Shown here in pieces: positions 34,886 to 46,425 of a stretch of DNA of 64,000 nt (position 1 is its first letter; each line of letters opens with the position of its first letter). The notes under the pieces are model-generated. The model saw nothing but the letters and a program-made list of their open reading frames with translations, made no database searches and had not been told where the DNA came from. Position numbers and translations under genes: made by a program. Source of the DNA: Omphiscola glabra (Eukaryota; Mollusca; Gastropoda; Lymnaeidae); contig OZ024794.1 in assembly GCA_964017045.1 (NCBI GenBank), positions 7,786,329 to 7,850,328 of the forward strand. Reading direction: 5' to 3'.

Positions 34886-35804
34886 CTGAGGTACCATAAA
34901 TTTGATATTGGGACCAATTTTGTGTGAGTTGGTTTGTGGACGGATAAATTGGAAATAAGCTGCGGAGAGGGTGAGGGTAGGGAAAGAGGTGTATCCACCA
35001 GTAAAGCCTGGAGTGTGTATGGGGGATACAGATGGATGGGGGGATACAGATGGAGAGAATTGAAAGAAATTGGAATGTAACATGGGCAAGAAGTAAAAAA
35101 AAGAATTACATAAAATGTATGTTTCGGATAGATAATGCCCTATTTCAAGGGCGTTGACGTGTCCTTGCATGTGAAAGGGGAGATAAAAGGAGAAATACAA
35201 GACGTTTAGTTGATGGGCGAGGGGAGGGAATGTGTGTTCAAGAGGCTGGGTATGTTGGGAGAGGATGGATGGGTTCTTAGCCCGGGGGTCCATTGATGAG
35301 TTTCCGTGGCACAACAAATGGGACAAATATTAAGACTTGTTCAGGATTCTCAAACTGGTATTTAACATTCGGGGGCTACCAGCGGGCACGGCTATGAAAA
35401 TGCAGAAACTGTGTGTGGCAGGATAAATTCAATCGGCTTAGCGTGGACAGTGGAGTTTGTGTACTCCAGTGGAAGGTTGTAATATAGTATATAGACTATA
35501 CTTTTAAGATATGTAGCATAGGTATTCAAGATCCCATCTAGATTCAAAGATTTTGTGACAGGCTCGTTGTCTAGAGTCTAGGATCCCCACATTATTGAAC
35601 CCTCATTAACTTTTATCTAAACCTATCCAACCAAAATAATATAAACCCCATACTATCGAACACACAATGAGTAGCTAAAACAAGATCATCGGTCTCTAAG
35701 GAAAAAATAATTACGAAGAGAAATTTCTAACTTTAATATAAATTGAATACATTTGGTAGATTATTTAGTACTAAACGAGGCTAAAATGTCTATAAAGTAC
35801 TACT
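34886..35804. other. Unassigned sequence
   Basis: A 147-residue minus open frame (34883-35326) has no recognised domain. A GGGGATACAGATGGA word is duplicated at 35023-35055. I see no supported gene. Confidence 0.4.
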
Positions 35805-35840
35805 CTAACACACGAGACACGGGCACGTGATCCCCTAAGC

Positions 35841-36012
35841 GAGTGGTCGGCAAACTCAGTAGTCAAAAGAGCTAAACATCAGCATCAGGAGAGAGCCAAA
35901 TTTCTCTTCAAGAACCTGTCGAGAACCATGTTTTTTAGAGTCGAGACCGATTTGTGGTCGACTGGCCGAGCCGCACTCAGGTCGCTAAAGAGCCGCGCTT
36001 TGCCGACCACTG
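35841..36012. mobile_element. hAT-family MITE (172 bp) with perfect 8-bp duplication
   Basis: The ends read GAGTGGTCGGCAAACTC and, inverted, CAGTGGTCGGCAAAGC, so only the first base differs over the inner match. CCCTAAGC flanks it at 35833-35840 and 36013-36020. The element interrupts a worn 35-bp tandem repeat (TAACACACGAGACA...) whose other copies lie at about 35806 and 36019-36075. Confidence 0.94.
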
Positions 36013-36195
36013 CCCTAAGCTAACACACAAGACAAGGGCAGATGATCATGTTAGCTAACACACGAGCAGTTGATCACGCATGGTGTTTAAAATATTAATT
36101 TGTATTACACATACACACAGTTATTGAATTTGATTTTATAATAAAGGGCGTTAAATTTGTGGATTTTTTCACTTTTTAAAAATATTTTTTTTTAA

Positions 36196-36260
36196 CACGG
36201 CGGCCATCTTGGTTGTCACGAGCCCAGCTCGGGTCGTAGCAACCAACATGGCGGCCGTGT
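36196..36260. repeat. Palindrome with inverted GGCGGCCATCTTGG-like arms
   Basis: The arms ACACGGCGGCCATCTTGG and, inverted, ACACGGCCGCCATGTTGG face each other around a 25-bp loop that holds a smaller CGAGC/GCTCG palindrome. GCCGCCATCTTG is the known YY1 consensus; a regulatory role is not shown. Confidence 0.8.
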
Positions 36261-36957
36261 AAAAGCATCATGGCGCTGATAGTCTAAATTTACCCAGTTA
36301 TTCAGTCCAGTGCGGTGTACGCCATAGGTGCGTTTCTTGCTCTTGGTCAACAATACATCATGTTGTATGACCGTGTGGGATCACGTGGCAAGTAGGCGTC
36401 AGGCACTATATACTCAAAGGTCAGACGGGAAAGAGCAAATAAAATGCTATAACACTGGATGACAAAACTAAACGAAAAAATTATTTCAATATTTGATTGA
36501 AGTTTCACTCATGGGAGGTCAATGTCATTTATCAAGGTCGTTGGAATCCGTCATCATGAAGTGACTTCTGCTGAAAACAACAACCCCAAACAACTTCATA
36601 ATAACAAGCTAAATACTTTAAACTGATAATAGGAAACAATGAGATGTCAATAATCCGGAAACGTCGAAAATCCTGATTGCCTAGTCAGAAGTTTCACTCT
36701 CCGAAAACCGAGAATTATAACGTGATTTATAGTCAATGTGATGTTATCGCTAAACAGTACTGAAAAGAATTTTAGAAAACGAAACCCAAAGAACAACTAC
36801 AACTACAACCACCACCCCCCACCCGTCAAAACAAGGAATGAGTGTCACCATGAAAGTATCCTTTCTCAGGTCCCGGGGCGAACCGCCGCCTCGAGATTCA
36901 CAACACGATAATCATGTTTGATAATCAAAACACAATCAGACCGGATTATCAACGTCC
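36261..36957. other. Unassigned sequence
   Basis: No gene or repeat I can support; ordinary mixed sequence before the solo LTR. Confidence 0.5.
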
Positions 36958-36961
36958 TAAC

Positions 36962-37565
36962 TGTTATGAACGATGACGTGTTTTGAGACACGCTCTCCCC
37001 GCCTTCCACGTGCATGACCTCTTTCAAGTCGGTCCCGTGTTGGGGCGGCTAGAAAAATATCACTTTGTTGACATTTTAGTTTACTATCGTCCGTTTCTGT
37101 CGAACATGATAGAATGATCTCGAGAATGCGGGAAGCAGTAAGACTGCGTATTCCATTTCTAGAATGATCATCTGAAACTGGGTATAAAAAGGATAAGATT
37201 TAATGACGGGTCATATTTCCTTTCCTTGATTACGAGATGTGCTGTGGGTCATTATTCAATACTTTGTTGTGTGTAGAGATTTTTATTTCCTCGTACAATT
37301 TTGTGCTCATTGTATTTTGATATACAGTACCGGTACCAGCAAATCTGTAAGTTTATAATTTTAATCATATTTCTCTTGCTGTTGTACGTTAATTGAAATT
37401 AATCAATTAAAAAGTTATTAATTGTAATTAGCTCTTGCCTTGAGTGTCGTTTTATTTGTTATTATTTTTAAACTTTGGTATCGTTCTTTATTATGGACTG
37501 TTTTAGAACGAGCCATAGACTAAAATTAAGAGATTAAATTCTCCATTTATAACGGTCCGTAATAT
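36962..37565 (+). mobile_element. Solo LTR 1 (~604 bp)
   Basis: It aligns end to end by eye with 39006-39611. Shared marks are a TGTTATGAA start, ACGTGTTTTGA, GTGCATGACCTCTT, GGGAAGCAGT, GACTGCGTATTC, a TATA box (TATAAAAA at 37183), CAGTACCGG, AATTGTAATTAGC, GGTATCGT, and a GTCCGTAATAT end. TAAC lies on both sides (36958-36961, 37565-37568, with one base of ambiguity), giving a 4-bp duplication. No internal retroelement sequence adjoins it. Confidence 0.88.
37183..37190 (+). promoter_or_regulatory. LTR 1 TATA box
   Basis: TATAAAAA sits about 220 bp into the LTR and is conserved as TATAAAAG in LTR 2 (39228). The position fits the U3/R promoter of an LTR element. Confidence 0.7.
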
Positions 37566-37914
37566 AACTGTAACACTAATCGTAAAAAACAAATTCTCAC
37601 TAGTATTCAACAAATAACCGAGTCGACAATAATTGGATGCTGCAGTTAAAAATCTGTTGTATTCAAGACATCATAACCTTCAGAACGGAACTCCCTTGAA
37701 AAGCAGATCCCCAGAGGCCTCAGATAAAGTCGAAAGAAATTGAGACCGGGCAATGGGTCCCATTGTTGGCCTCGATCAATTGTGATTTGGGCACACAACT
37801 AATAACTCATTAGTGATTCGGCGCGGAAGGCGGAGTGATATCGATGGAATAACACTGAAGTGTTTTGATTTCTCATGGACGGTCTCAGCTTCTTAAGACC
37901 TTGGATACCCAAGC
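37566..37914. other. Unassigned sequence
   Basis: No primer-binding site or retroelement coding sequence follows LTR 1, supporting the solo-LTR call. Nothing else was recognised. Confidence 0.5.
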
Positions 37915-38135
37915 CAGTCTGGTGAGGCTGTGTACATAACACATTCAAATTGCGTTGGCAGTCTGGTGAGGCTGTGTACATAACACATTTAAATTGTAAT
38001 GCATTCTGGTGTGGTTGTGTACATAACACATTCAAACTGTGTTGCCAGTCTGGTGAGGCTATGTACATAGCACGTTCACACTGTGTTGCCAGTCTGGTGA
38101 GGCTATGTACATAACACATTCAAACCGTGTTGGCT
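37915..38135. repeat. 44-bp minisatellite (5 copies)
   Basis: The unit includes GTCTGGTGAGGCTGTGTACA and TAACACATTCAAA. One unit has TGTGGTTG in place of TGAGGCTG. Confidence 0.93.
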
Positions 38136-39001
38136 GTGTACTATAGAATTTTCTAACTGTGTTGATATTGTTTAACTGCGAAAAAATAATCATAGAAAAA
38201 ATTAACAACAAACGTTGAGTGGGACCCCCGGGGTACGTGACCCGCTTTCGCCCCAAATAAAAATAAAAAAAACAAACAAATAAAACAAAGCTAAACCGTC
38301 TGACTTGAAAGGGAAAGTGAAACTTAATTTCTGTTTTCTTTCAAGATATATATCCTTAATTGTTTCTAGCCTTATTTTGTGACAGAGACAAGACATTAAG
38401 GAAAACCAATACGCGTTGTACTGAGACTAGGGATCGAAATCTCGATAATCCAGAGGCGTACTATGAATAGGGAGTACCATCTGGACAATCCGGAGTCGAA
38501 CCTTGACTATGATATGGATTGCCATCTGGATAATGCAGATCTCGAAACTATCCATTTTAAGGATTTTCAATGTGTTACCGGTTATCCGGATTTTTTAATA
38601 TGAAATCCGCATTTTGAAAATTTGAAATGAAGCACAAAAAATATTTTTTTTGGGGGGGGGGGGGTGTGGGGTGGGGGGATTTTCTTTGCAACGTAATGTT
38701 TTATGATATTAATGTGTCCATTAGGCTAACATACTTATTGAAAGCCTCCGTTTTTCTAAAAAAACATTTTAATCAAAGAAATGGAATCAGATGGTCTTTA
38801 CGCATCATGCCGGAAGTGTTCATTAATAAATCTAACAAATGATTTAATACCTTGAAGACATTCAGATTATATCTGAACTTCTGGATTATGAGCTTAAAAA
38901 ATCCTAAATATTGGATTTTACAAAAAAAAACTACCAATTTGAAATCCTTAACTTGGAGACTAGACATTGATGTATGTCCTACTGGGCCTTTAGAGCAATG
39001 C
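38136..39001. other. Unassigned sequence
   Basis: It holds CATCTGGATAATCC-like words repeated at 38478-38545 and a G-run at 38652-38663. No gene is seen. Confidence 0.5.
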
Positions 39002-39005
39002 CATG

Positions 39006-39611
39006 TGTTATGAAGGAGACGTGTTTTGATGCACGCTTTACCCGCTTACCATGTGCATGACCTCTTACAGTCGAGGCCGTTTTGGGGTGTGGCTAGCGAA
39101 ATTTAACCTTGTTTACAACAAAGCTTATTATCGTCCGTTCCTGTCAGGAAAATTGTCGAATGATCTAGAGGATGAGGGAAGCAGTGAGACTGCGTATTCT
39201 TTTCGAGAATGATCCTTTGAAGTAGACTATAAAAGGGCTAAAGACCGAATGAAAAGAAGGAGATCTTTTATCACGAGACGTGCGGCGTGTGTCATTAATG
39301 TACTAGACAGTGCTTTGTTGTGTAGATTTTCTTTCATTTTACAACCTTTGCTCATTGTATTTTATATTAACACAGTACCGGTGAAACCCAAACTTTAAGT
39401 TAATCATTTTAATCATATTCTCTTGCTTTTGTAATTCATTGAAATTCACACATTAAAAACGTATTAATTGTAATTAGCCCTGGCTTTGAGTGTCGTATTA
39501 TTTGTTATTATTTTTAAACTTTGGTATCGTCCTGTGTTATGGACTGTTTTGAAACGAGCCAATATACTAAACTAAGAGATAAAATCCTCCATTAATAGCA
39601 GTCCGTAATAT
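39006..39611 (+). mobile_element. Solo LTR 2 (~606 bp)
   Basis: It has the same structure and orientation as LTR 1 but is visibly diverged, with a TATA box at 39228. CATG flanks it at 39002-39005 and 39612-39615, a clean 4-bp duplication. Separate duplications and divergence indicate two independent insertions and not one element with two LTRs. Confidence 0.9.
39228..39235 (+). promoter_or_regulatory. LTR 2 TATA box
   Basis: TATAAAAG, in the same place in the LTR as 37183. Confidence 0.7.
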
Positions 39612-39616
39612 CATGT

Positions 39617-39965
39617 ATGTTGTACTGGGACACACAAACAATTCATGAAAGTCATATTGGGACATTAGATCCATGTTATGTATGTCACACTGGAACATTA
39701 AAGCCATGTGATGTATGTCATATTGGGACATTAGATCGATGTGATGTATGTCATATTGGGACATTAGATCGATGTGATGTATGTCATATTGGGACATTAG
39801 ATCCATGTGATGTATGAATAATTGGGACATTAGAGCCGTGTGATATATGTCATACTTTAACATTAGATCCAGGTGATGTATGTCATAATGGGTCATTAGA
39901 GCCATGTCATGTAAGTCATACTGGGAATTAGAGCCATTTCATGTATTTAATGCTGGGACACTGAA
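39617..39965. repeat. 33-bp minisatellite (~10 copies)
   Basis: TTGGGACATTAGATC and ATGTGATGTATGTCAT recur every 33 bp. The array begins directly after the target duplication of LTR 2. Confidence 0.92.
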
Positions 39966-40540
39966 GCAATTGACTTCCAGGTCATAGTCAAACACAAGAA
40001 TTGTAAACACGGACAGAAACATGAAAAATAATTTTTAAAATAAAAATGAATATATAGCGATGACCTAAACATAGATCGAATTTCCTAACTCGGTGAGGTG
40101 TAACCATGTTGCAACCATCACAGTCAAACAAAAACAAAAATATCTTGAAATTTTCTAAAAGCACACGTGTGACCGTGGCGTGTCGGACCACGGCCTGTAC
40201 TTTAGAATCTTTAACGGCCCGTAGATTCAAGACCCCCTGGCCTGCACATTTAGGTTAGTCCAAAAGTTTCCGTTGCAAGCGCATTAAGCTTATGTTATTG
40301 ATCTCCCTGGGCCTGCAGCGTCAAGTGCCCCTCGGAACCCGGCAGCTTAAGGGCGGACAATCCAGTTATCAATTGCACGGGGCAGTCTAGTCAAGGGGAA
40401 TTTGAACACATTGAAAGCTCTCATCTCGGTCAATTACATAGGAGCCTTACGTTTTATCGCACCAAATTAAGACCCAGACGGCTTCTCCATCACGCCAGAA
40501 ATTTGTGCAATTTGTACGCCAATGAGGATTTGAATATATA
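39966..40540. other. Unassigned sequence
   Basis: No supported gene or repeat. The minus open frame of 80 residues at 39988-40230 has no recognised domain. Confidence 0.45.
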
Positions 40541-41275
40541 TATACTAGCGAGAACCCGCCATGCGTTGCATGCCACTCAATGAAAAAAGTGTCTGTGTTT
40601 TAATTAAGGTTTAAAGTAATTTTTAAAGAGAAAATATTTATTGTTTTTTTCGGTCTCGTGCGTACACAAATAAATTAGAAGTTTTTTCAACGCGTGAGCA
40701 GGCAACATACAGCTATCCACGTGAGAAGCGTGTATTTTCAAAATTTAGTCCACACACTTGTAGCGATTGATTCATCCACGCAGTAGCTCTGTTTTAAATT
40801 ATATTTAGATAGCTCAAATATTTATTATTTTTAAAATAAGGCCCCCGGACCCAAACGTAAAATTTTAAAATGGTTGTACTTATGTCACACACAAACTGAA
40901 ATGTCGTTTGTATTTGGATTGATTTCTAGCCACCCATGCAATAGCACTGATTGAAATTATATTTGTATAGCTCATATGAGAAAAAAATAATTTGGGGCTC
41001 CGGCCCGAAAAGGAATATTTCAAAATGGATAAGCTAATTCAGAAACCATTGGTGCCCACAACAACGTACCAAAGTTTTATCGCAATCGGATGAATGGTGT
41101 AGGAACGCATACGAAAATTATATTTAGCTCATAAAAGGGGGAAAAAAAGAATTTAGGTCCCCGGTCCCAAAAAGTAATATTGTAAAATGTGTGTAATAAT
41201 TCACACAATTTTCATCACTTTGGATTGATGGTATAGAAGCACATACGGGATATACTTATATATGTATAGATATAT
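40541..41275. mobile_element. Probable transposon remnant with three internal repeats
   Basis: Three diverged segments of about 160 bp (starting near 40745, 40905 and 41060) share AAATTATATTTAGATAGCTC, GGnCCCCGGnCCC and AAAATTTTAAAATGG-like words. Words such as AAGTTTTATCGCAATCGG recall conserved tails of known animal retroposons. TATATATATA tracts bound it. The class is uncertain. Confidence 0.55.
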
Positions 41276-41309
41276 TTTACCGAATTAAGATAACTTTTTT
41301 GCAATTATT

Positions 41310-41860
41310 CAAGGATGATCTGTCGGTCTGTCTGACTGTATGTCTCTCTGTCTGTCTCTCTGTCATTCTGTCTGTCTCCATACCTGTCTGTCTCTCTGTC
41401 TGTCTCTCTGTCTGTCTCTCTGTCTGTCTCTCTGTCTGTCTCTCTGTCTGTCTCTCTGTCTACCTCTCTGTCTGTCTCTCTGTCTGTCTCCCTGTCTGTC
41501 TCTCTGTCTGTCTCTCTTTCTGTCTCTCTGTCTATCTCTCTTTCTTTCTGTCTGTCTCTCTGTTTCTCTGCCGGTCTATATGTCTCTCTGTTTCTCTGCC
41601 GGTCTATATGTCTCTCTGTCTGTCTGTCTCTCTGTCTCTATGTTTGTCTCTCTGTCTGTCTCCCAGTCTGTCTCTCTGTCTGTCTCTCTGTCTGTCTCTC
41701 TGAATCTCTGTCTGTCTCTATGGCTGTCTCTCTGTCTGACTCTCTGTCTACATCTCTGACTGTCTGTCTCTCTGACTGTCTCTCTTTCTGTCTCTCCTTC
41801 TGTCTCTCTGTCTGTCTGACTGCTTGTCTGTTTGTCTGTCTGTCTGTTTATCTACCTATC
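41310..41860. repeat. TCTGTCTCTCTG microsatellite
   Basis: Mixed GTCTGTCT and GTCTCTCT units run for 550 bp with no A-rich or G-rich breaks. Open frames of Cys/Leu/Ser or Val/Ser/Leu are artefacts. Confidence 0.95.
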
Positions 41861-41978
41861 TATCATCTACCTATCTACCTATTTACCATCTATATGCCTG
41901 CCTGCCTACCTACCTACCTGCCCACCTACCTACCTAACTACCTACCTATCTACCTATCTACCAATCCAGCTACTATCT
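41861..41978. repeat. CTAC/CTAT tetranucleotide microsatellite (left half)
   Basis: CTACCTACCTAC and CTATCTACC tracts continue the previous array and resume at 42137 beyond an insertion. Confidence 0.93.
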
Positions 41979-42136
41979 ACAGACCTGTTTACGCTCAAAA
42001 TCTTAAAATCGTACAATTTCATCACAAAATCGTTCAATACATTATCTTAATAGTAAAAAAAACACTTAGTATATATAATGTATACACATAGAAATCGTAC
42101 ATTGTACGCCAAAATCGTAAGAGTAAACAGGTCTGT
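41979..42136. mobile_element. MITE (158 bp) inserted into a tetranucleotide repeat
   Basis: ACAGACCTGTTTAC at the left is matched inverted at the right (GTAAACAGGTCTGT). Subterminal AAAATCGTACAATT and AAATCGTACATTGTACG repeats lie inside. The host microsatellite continues on both sides, so the insertion is clear, but the duplication cannot be read in repetitive flanks (ATCT is possible). Confidence 0.88.
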
Positions 42137-42440
42137 ATCTATCTACCCATCTATCTACCTATCTCCATACCTACCTACCTACATATCTATCTACCTACTT
42201 ACCAACCTACCAACCTACCTGCCTACCTACCTTTCTACCTACCTATCTATCCATCCATCCATTCATCCTCTCACCTACCCACCCACCCTTCCACCCACCC
42301 ACCCTTCCATCCATCCATCCTTTCATCCATCCATCCGTCTAGCCATCTTTTATCTACATCTCTATCTATATATCATCTATCTGTGTATTAGTCTGCCTGT
42401 CTGTCTTTCTATCTCTCTATCTAATAAAATCTCTATTTTT
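42137..42440. repeat. CTAT/CTAC/CATC tetranucleotide microsatellite (right half)
   Basis: Compound ATCTACCT, CCATCCAT and CACCCACC tracts. Confidence 0.93.
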
Positions 42441-45104
42441 AAAATTAAATTTTCACTTGTGTAAAGTGATTGGGTTTTGATATCCCTGGGGATAATTATG
42501 AAAATATTTTCCTGTTTTGTTAAAGTCATTGATTTCCTTAATTGGTTAACATATGTTCGTATGTAAAATGAGAATATAGCTTCTTTTTTTTTTTTTACAA
42601 CTGAAATTTCATTTGATTGAAAGATATTGTCATCCAAGTAAAAATGCATGAACTCAATTTCCTACCATCGATATAAATGTATCCAAGAAGGTTAATTATT
42701 GATCAAATTTTTTCTGAGGCTTATCTTGTGCTGCACTGGGCAAAATGAATGTATAGTTTTAAAAAAATAAATAAATCATCCACTGGATTGTAGCCCCCTT
42801 ACGCAGAAGATTTTTTTTTCATTTAATATGCTAGATCAGTGATAAGTGCATTAAAAACAATATTTGGCTATTTAGTTTTGCTACACCAATTTAAATTAAA
42901 TTAAAATTATTTTCAAATGTAGAGTTTTTACTACTTTATAAATTTCTTAAAAGTTTATTTTTGGAATGAATAGAAAGTACAAACTTATTAAATGTTAAAA
43001 ATACAAAGCTAAATTAGTATTTAAGTTACAATGCTTTTTTTAAATTTTACTTATAAGAAGGGGAATGTACATCATCAGTTTTGTCACGCTCTTTTATTAA
43101 ATCAGATACATTTTAGCTTTGGCCAAATAGGCAATTCGCACTATGACGTCATTTGCGTGATTATTTAGAACGAATTAATTTTAAATGTATTTCGCCTTAT
43201 TGACAACGCGCTAAAGAACGCACTAACAACAACTGATGTTTAGGTTTTCCCGATAAATGTGATTACTGCGTTTTTCTTTGATCATATTTTTTCTATTTAA
43301 TTTTTTTTTCATAACTTTTAAACGCATATAAAATGCTTAAGATAGTTCCTTAGTTGTTTCTTTATATGTATTTGTAATTTATAATAATAATACTTAAACT
43401 TTTGCTAAAATAAAAGTAAAATATAATATTTTTTGCGCATGTAAATTTATTCGATTTCCTTAAAATAATAGAAAATAACTATGTTTGTTTTTAAGAGTAC
43501 GAACGTATCAAAATATTTTCGTCTCTTTGGCGTTATGTCCCTATAGCTCATTCTTATAAATATACTTAGGTGGTGACGTGGAAGCCGCACGTGCGTGTGG
43601 TTGGGAACGACAAGGGAATTTAATGTGATGGGAACAACTGTGAGAAACATTGAGAGGACGCGCGACAGACAGCAAAATGGAGGGGAGTTCCTTGATGGAA
43701 AATCCCATCTAGGACTTCTTGCAGGGCGGTGGCAATAAATGGCGATTCTAGCTGTCGTTAAGGTGATCTAAAAAAAAAATGTCCGTTAATGGCAGGCGTG
43801 ACACGGCTGAACAGATGTCGTTCTAGGCCTCGAGACTTTGTTAATCTACTGATAGAGGGGAGATCTGTCTGTATTAAGTTGATAGATGTTAAGTTTTAAT
43901 TATAGTTTAATTATTGTAGTTCAATGATAGTTGTGACAGTATGTATGACTGAAGATTATCGTTGTGTGCATTGATTGAACTGTCTGAACCGATTGCCCTG
44001 ATTGCCCTGTGTTGTTGCCATGTTGTATGACTGGACGAAGTGAGTTGTGCTCATGAATGTTTTAACTTAAAGGTGTGAATATTGGTTGGAGACACGGAGT
44101 GAGTGGTCGTGTGATGTGGGGTATTAAAAGAATGTAGAATGGGGGCATAGAGGTTAGCGGTTACACAGACCACAGACTTGACTTGGTATCTTATTATACT
44201 ATTACAATGGTTACACGAAATACACATTTAAACGTTTTGGCAAATGCTGTCATCAGTACAATAAAAACTTCATAGAATTATAAATTTAAATTACATTTTA
44301 TAAATATTTATGTTATATATATATACCTAAAAATGATAGACAAGAATAAGAATGGGCACACGTCATTAACGACAGCGAAATGGCTGGAAGTCTTTCTTCA
44401 GTTTATCTTGATTATTGCTTTTGTTAGGGATTTCTGCCCAGGGACTTCTGTCCATTCTTTTCTTTTCTTAGTTAAATTTGTTTTTAAATCCTTTATTCTA
44501 ACTTCGATTTTGTTCGTACGTTTCTTTCTTTCTGTCTGTTTGTTTGGCAAAACCCTCGGACGGCTAACGACCCACTTCCCGCCTACCTATCGCGCTGAAA
44601 CATTGGCAGATAGACTCGTTTCCGACGACAACACATTCTTTCAAATGTTCAGCCTCACATCCGATCCCAACCACCAAAAATCAGTTTTTTCCTGCGTCAG
44701 CCTTTATTCACACAGTACTATTTATATAAACATGCTTGGAAAAAGTGTGTGTGTGTGGGGGGGGGGGGGTTGTGAAGAGGAAGCAGGGCGAACTAGAAAC
44801 AAAATATAAATAAGATATTATTATTTGTATCAATTACTGTTATTAATTATTTCCAGTCCACTTTAACTATAAATAATTCTTTTCGAGCTCAACTTCTTGA
44901 GAAAATTGACACAGCTTGTTATTTTATAGCTATCAATTATAATTACAGTCCCCTTGTGTCGTTAAATTCAACATTTCCTCTAATGGCTTGCTTTGAACTA
45001 CTTGCAAATCTAGTTCAAAATTCTTCGACTCGGAGGTAAAACAAGACCTGGTCATAGATCGTTGTCTTAAAAAGAAACAGAAGTCGACGCCACTTTAGGG
45101 TCAA
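42441..45104. other. Unassigned AT-rich sequence
   Basis: Apart from the dispersed repeat at 44546, I see no gene. Long stretches are over 70% A/T by eye. A 158-residue open frame at 44333-44809 overlaps the dispersed repeat and is not supported as coding. Confidence 0.5.
44546..44670 (+). repeat. Dispersed 120-bp repeat, copy 2
   Basis: GGACGGCTAACGACCCACTT, CCTATCGCGCTGAAAC, TAGACTCGTT and GACAACACATTCTTTCAAAT match copies at 315 and 22240 (minus). Confidence 0.82.
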
Positions 45105-45655
45105 CTTCGGCTGTCCCACAGCACTTGGTTACATGACATAATGTTGTGTGGAACTGTGAAGAGTGGGACGCTGGCCCAACAGCACTTGGTGACATGACAT
45201 AATGTTGTGTGGAACTGTGAAGAGTGGGACGCTGGCCCAACAGCACTTGATGACATGACATAATGTTGTGTGGAACTGTGAAGAGTGGGACGCTGGCCCC
45301 ACATCTCTTGGTGACATGACATAAAGTTGTGGAACTGTGAAGAGTGGGACGCTGGCCCCACAGCACTTGGTGACATGACATAATGTTATGTGGAACTGTG
45401 AAGAATGGGACGCTGGCCCCACAGCACTTGGTGACATGACATAATGTTGTGTGGAACTGTGAAGAGTGGGACGCTGTCCCCACAGCACTTGGTGACATGA
45501 CATATTGTTGTGGAACTGTGCAGAGTCGTACGCTGGCCCCACAGCACTTGGTGATATTACTTAATGTTGTGTGGAACTGTGAAGAGCGGGACGCTGGCCC
45601 CACAGCACTTGGTGCCATGACTTAATGTTGTCCGGAACTGTGAAGAGTGGGACGC
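45105..45655. repeat. 61-bp minisatellite (9 copies)
   Basis: The unit contains GCACTTGGTGACATGACATA, ATGTTGTGTGGAACTGTGAA and GAGTGGGACGCTGGCCC. Two units lack GTGT. All three minus frames are open because no unit phase holds a stop. Confidence 0.96.
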
Positions 45656-46254
45656 TAAACTCTTGGGTTTATTAAGATCTAATCGTGACTGACCTGTTGA
45701 CATGGATCAAATGGACACCGACTCACAACGTCATTCAACATTGATGACATGACAGACATATAATGTCTAAAGCCAGAAGTGTTTTTTGATCAATCCAGAC
45801 ACACGTAGACCCGACGCCCCAGCCCTCCGCCCCATGCCTCCTCAAACTAATATCTAGAACGTGTTTACTACTTTTCATTAAGGCGTTGATGAGTGTTCTG
45901 TCTGGTTCTCTTAGGACAGCTTGCGATGGCGTCTGGTCATTTCACATCAAAGACACTCAAATGGCATCTCTTATCCTTTGTATTAAGCCCGCTGCCAGAA
46001 GTATTGTATAAGTCATGGCTTACATTCAGTCATGGTGCGCACCAAGTCTTTTGCATACATTGTAGTGGGGACGTCAGTGCATCGCACACTATAAATGGTG
46101 CGTTTGTTTTTTCTTAGCATTTATTGGACAAGACCTTACCCAATTTAGTGGGTCATCTGCTAATAAATCAATCATTTCATAAAGTCATTATAAGCTTCAC
46201 ATGATTTATACACATCATCTTCAGATCAAGATAGGATACTGTTGACTATGGAGT
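45656..46254. other. Unassigned sequence
   Basis: A 74-residue plus open frame (45893-46117) has no recognised domain. No other structure is seen. Confidence 0.4.
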
Positions 46255-46425
46255 TTTTCAAACGATTCCTCGCAGCAAACAAATACGGATAGCGTATGTC
46301 CACAGAAAACGATTCTACATAGCAAACAGATAAGGTCATTTATGTCCACAGAAAACGATTCTACATAGCAAACAGATAAGGTCATGTATGTCCACAGAAA
46401 ACGATTCTACATAGCAAACAAAAGG
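46255..46425. repeat. 46-bp tandem repeat (~3.7 copies)
   Basis: CACAGAAAACGATTCTACAT and AGCAAACAGATAAGGTCAT recur. The first copy is worn (GATTCCTCGCAGCAAAC). Confidence 0.92.

Noticed and set aside
36962..39611. The two LTRs as the ends of one full element
   Set aside because: They are visibly diverged, each has its own 4-bp duplication, and no primer-binding site or coding remnant lies between them.
44333..44809. 158-codon plus open frame
   Set aside because: It overlaps the dispersed repeat and a G-run, and has no recognisable domain. The partial similarity to 22193-22423 comes from shared repeat DNA.
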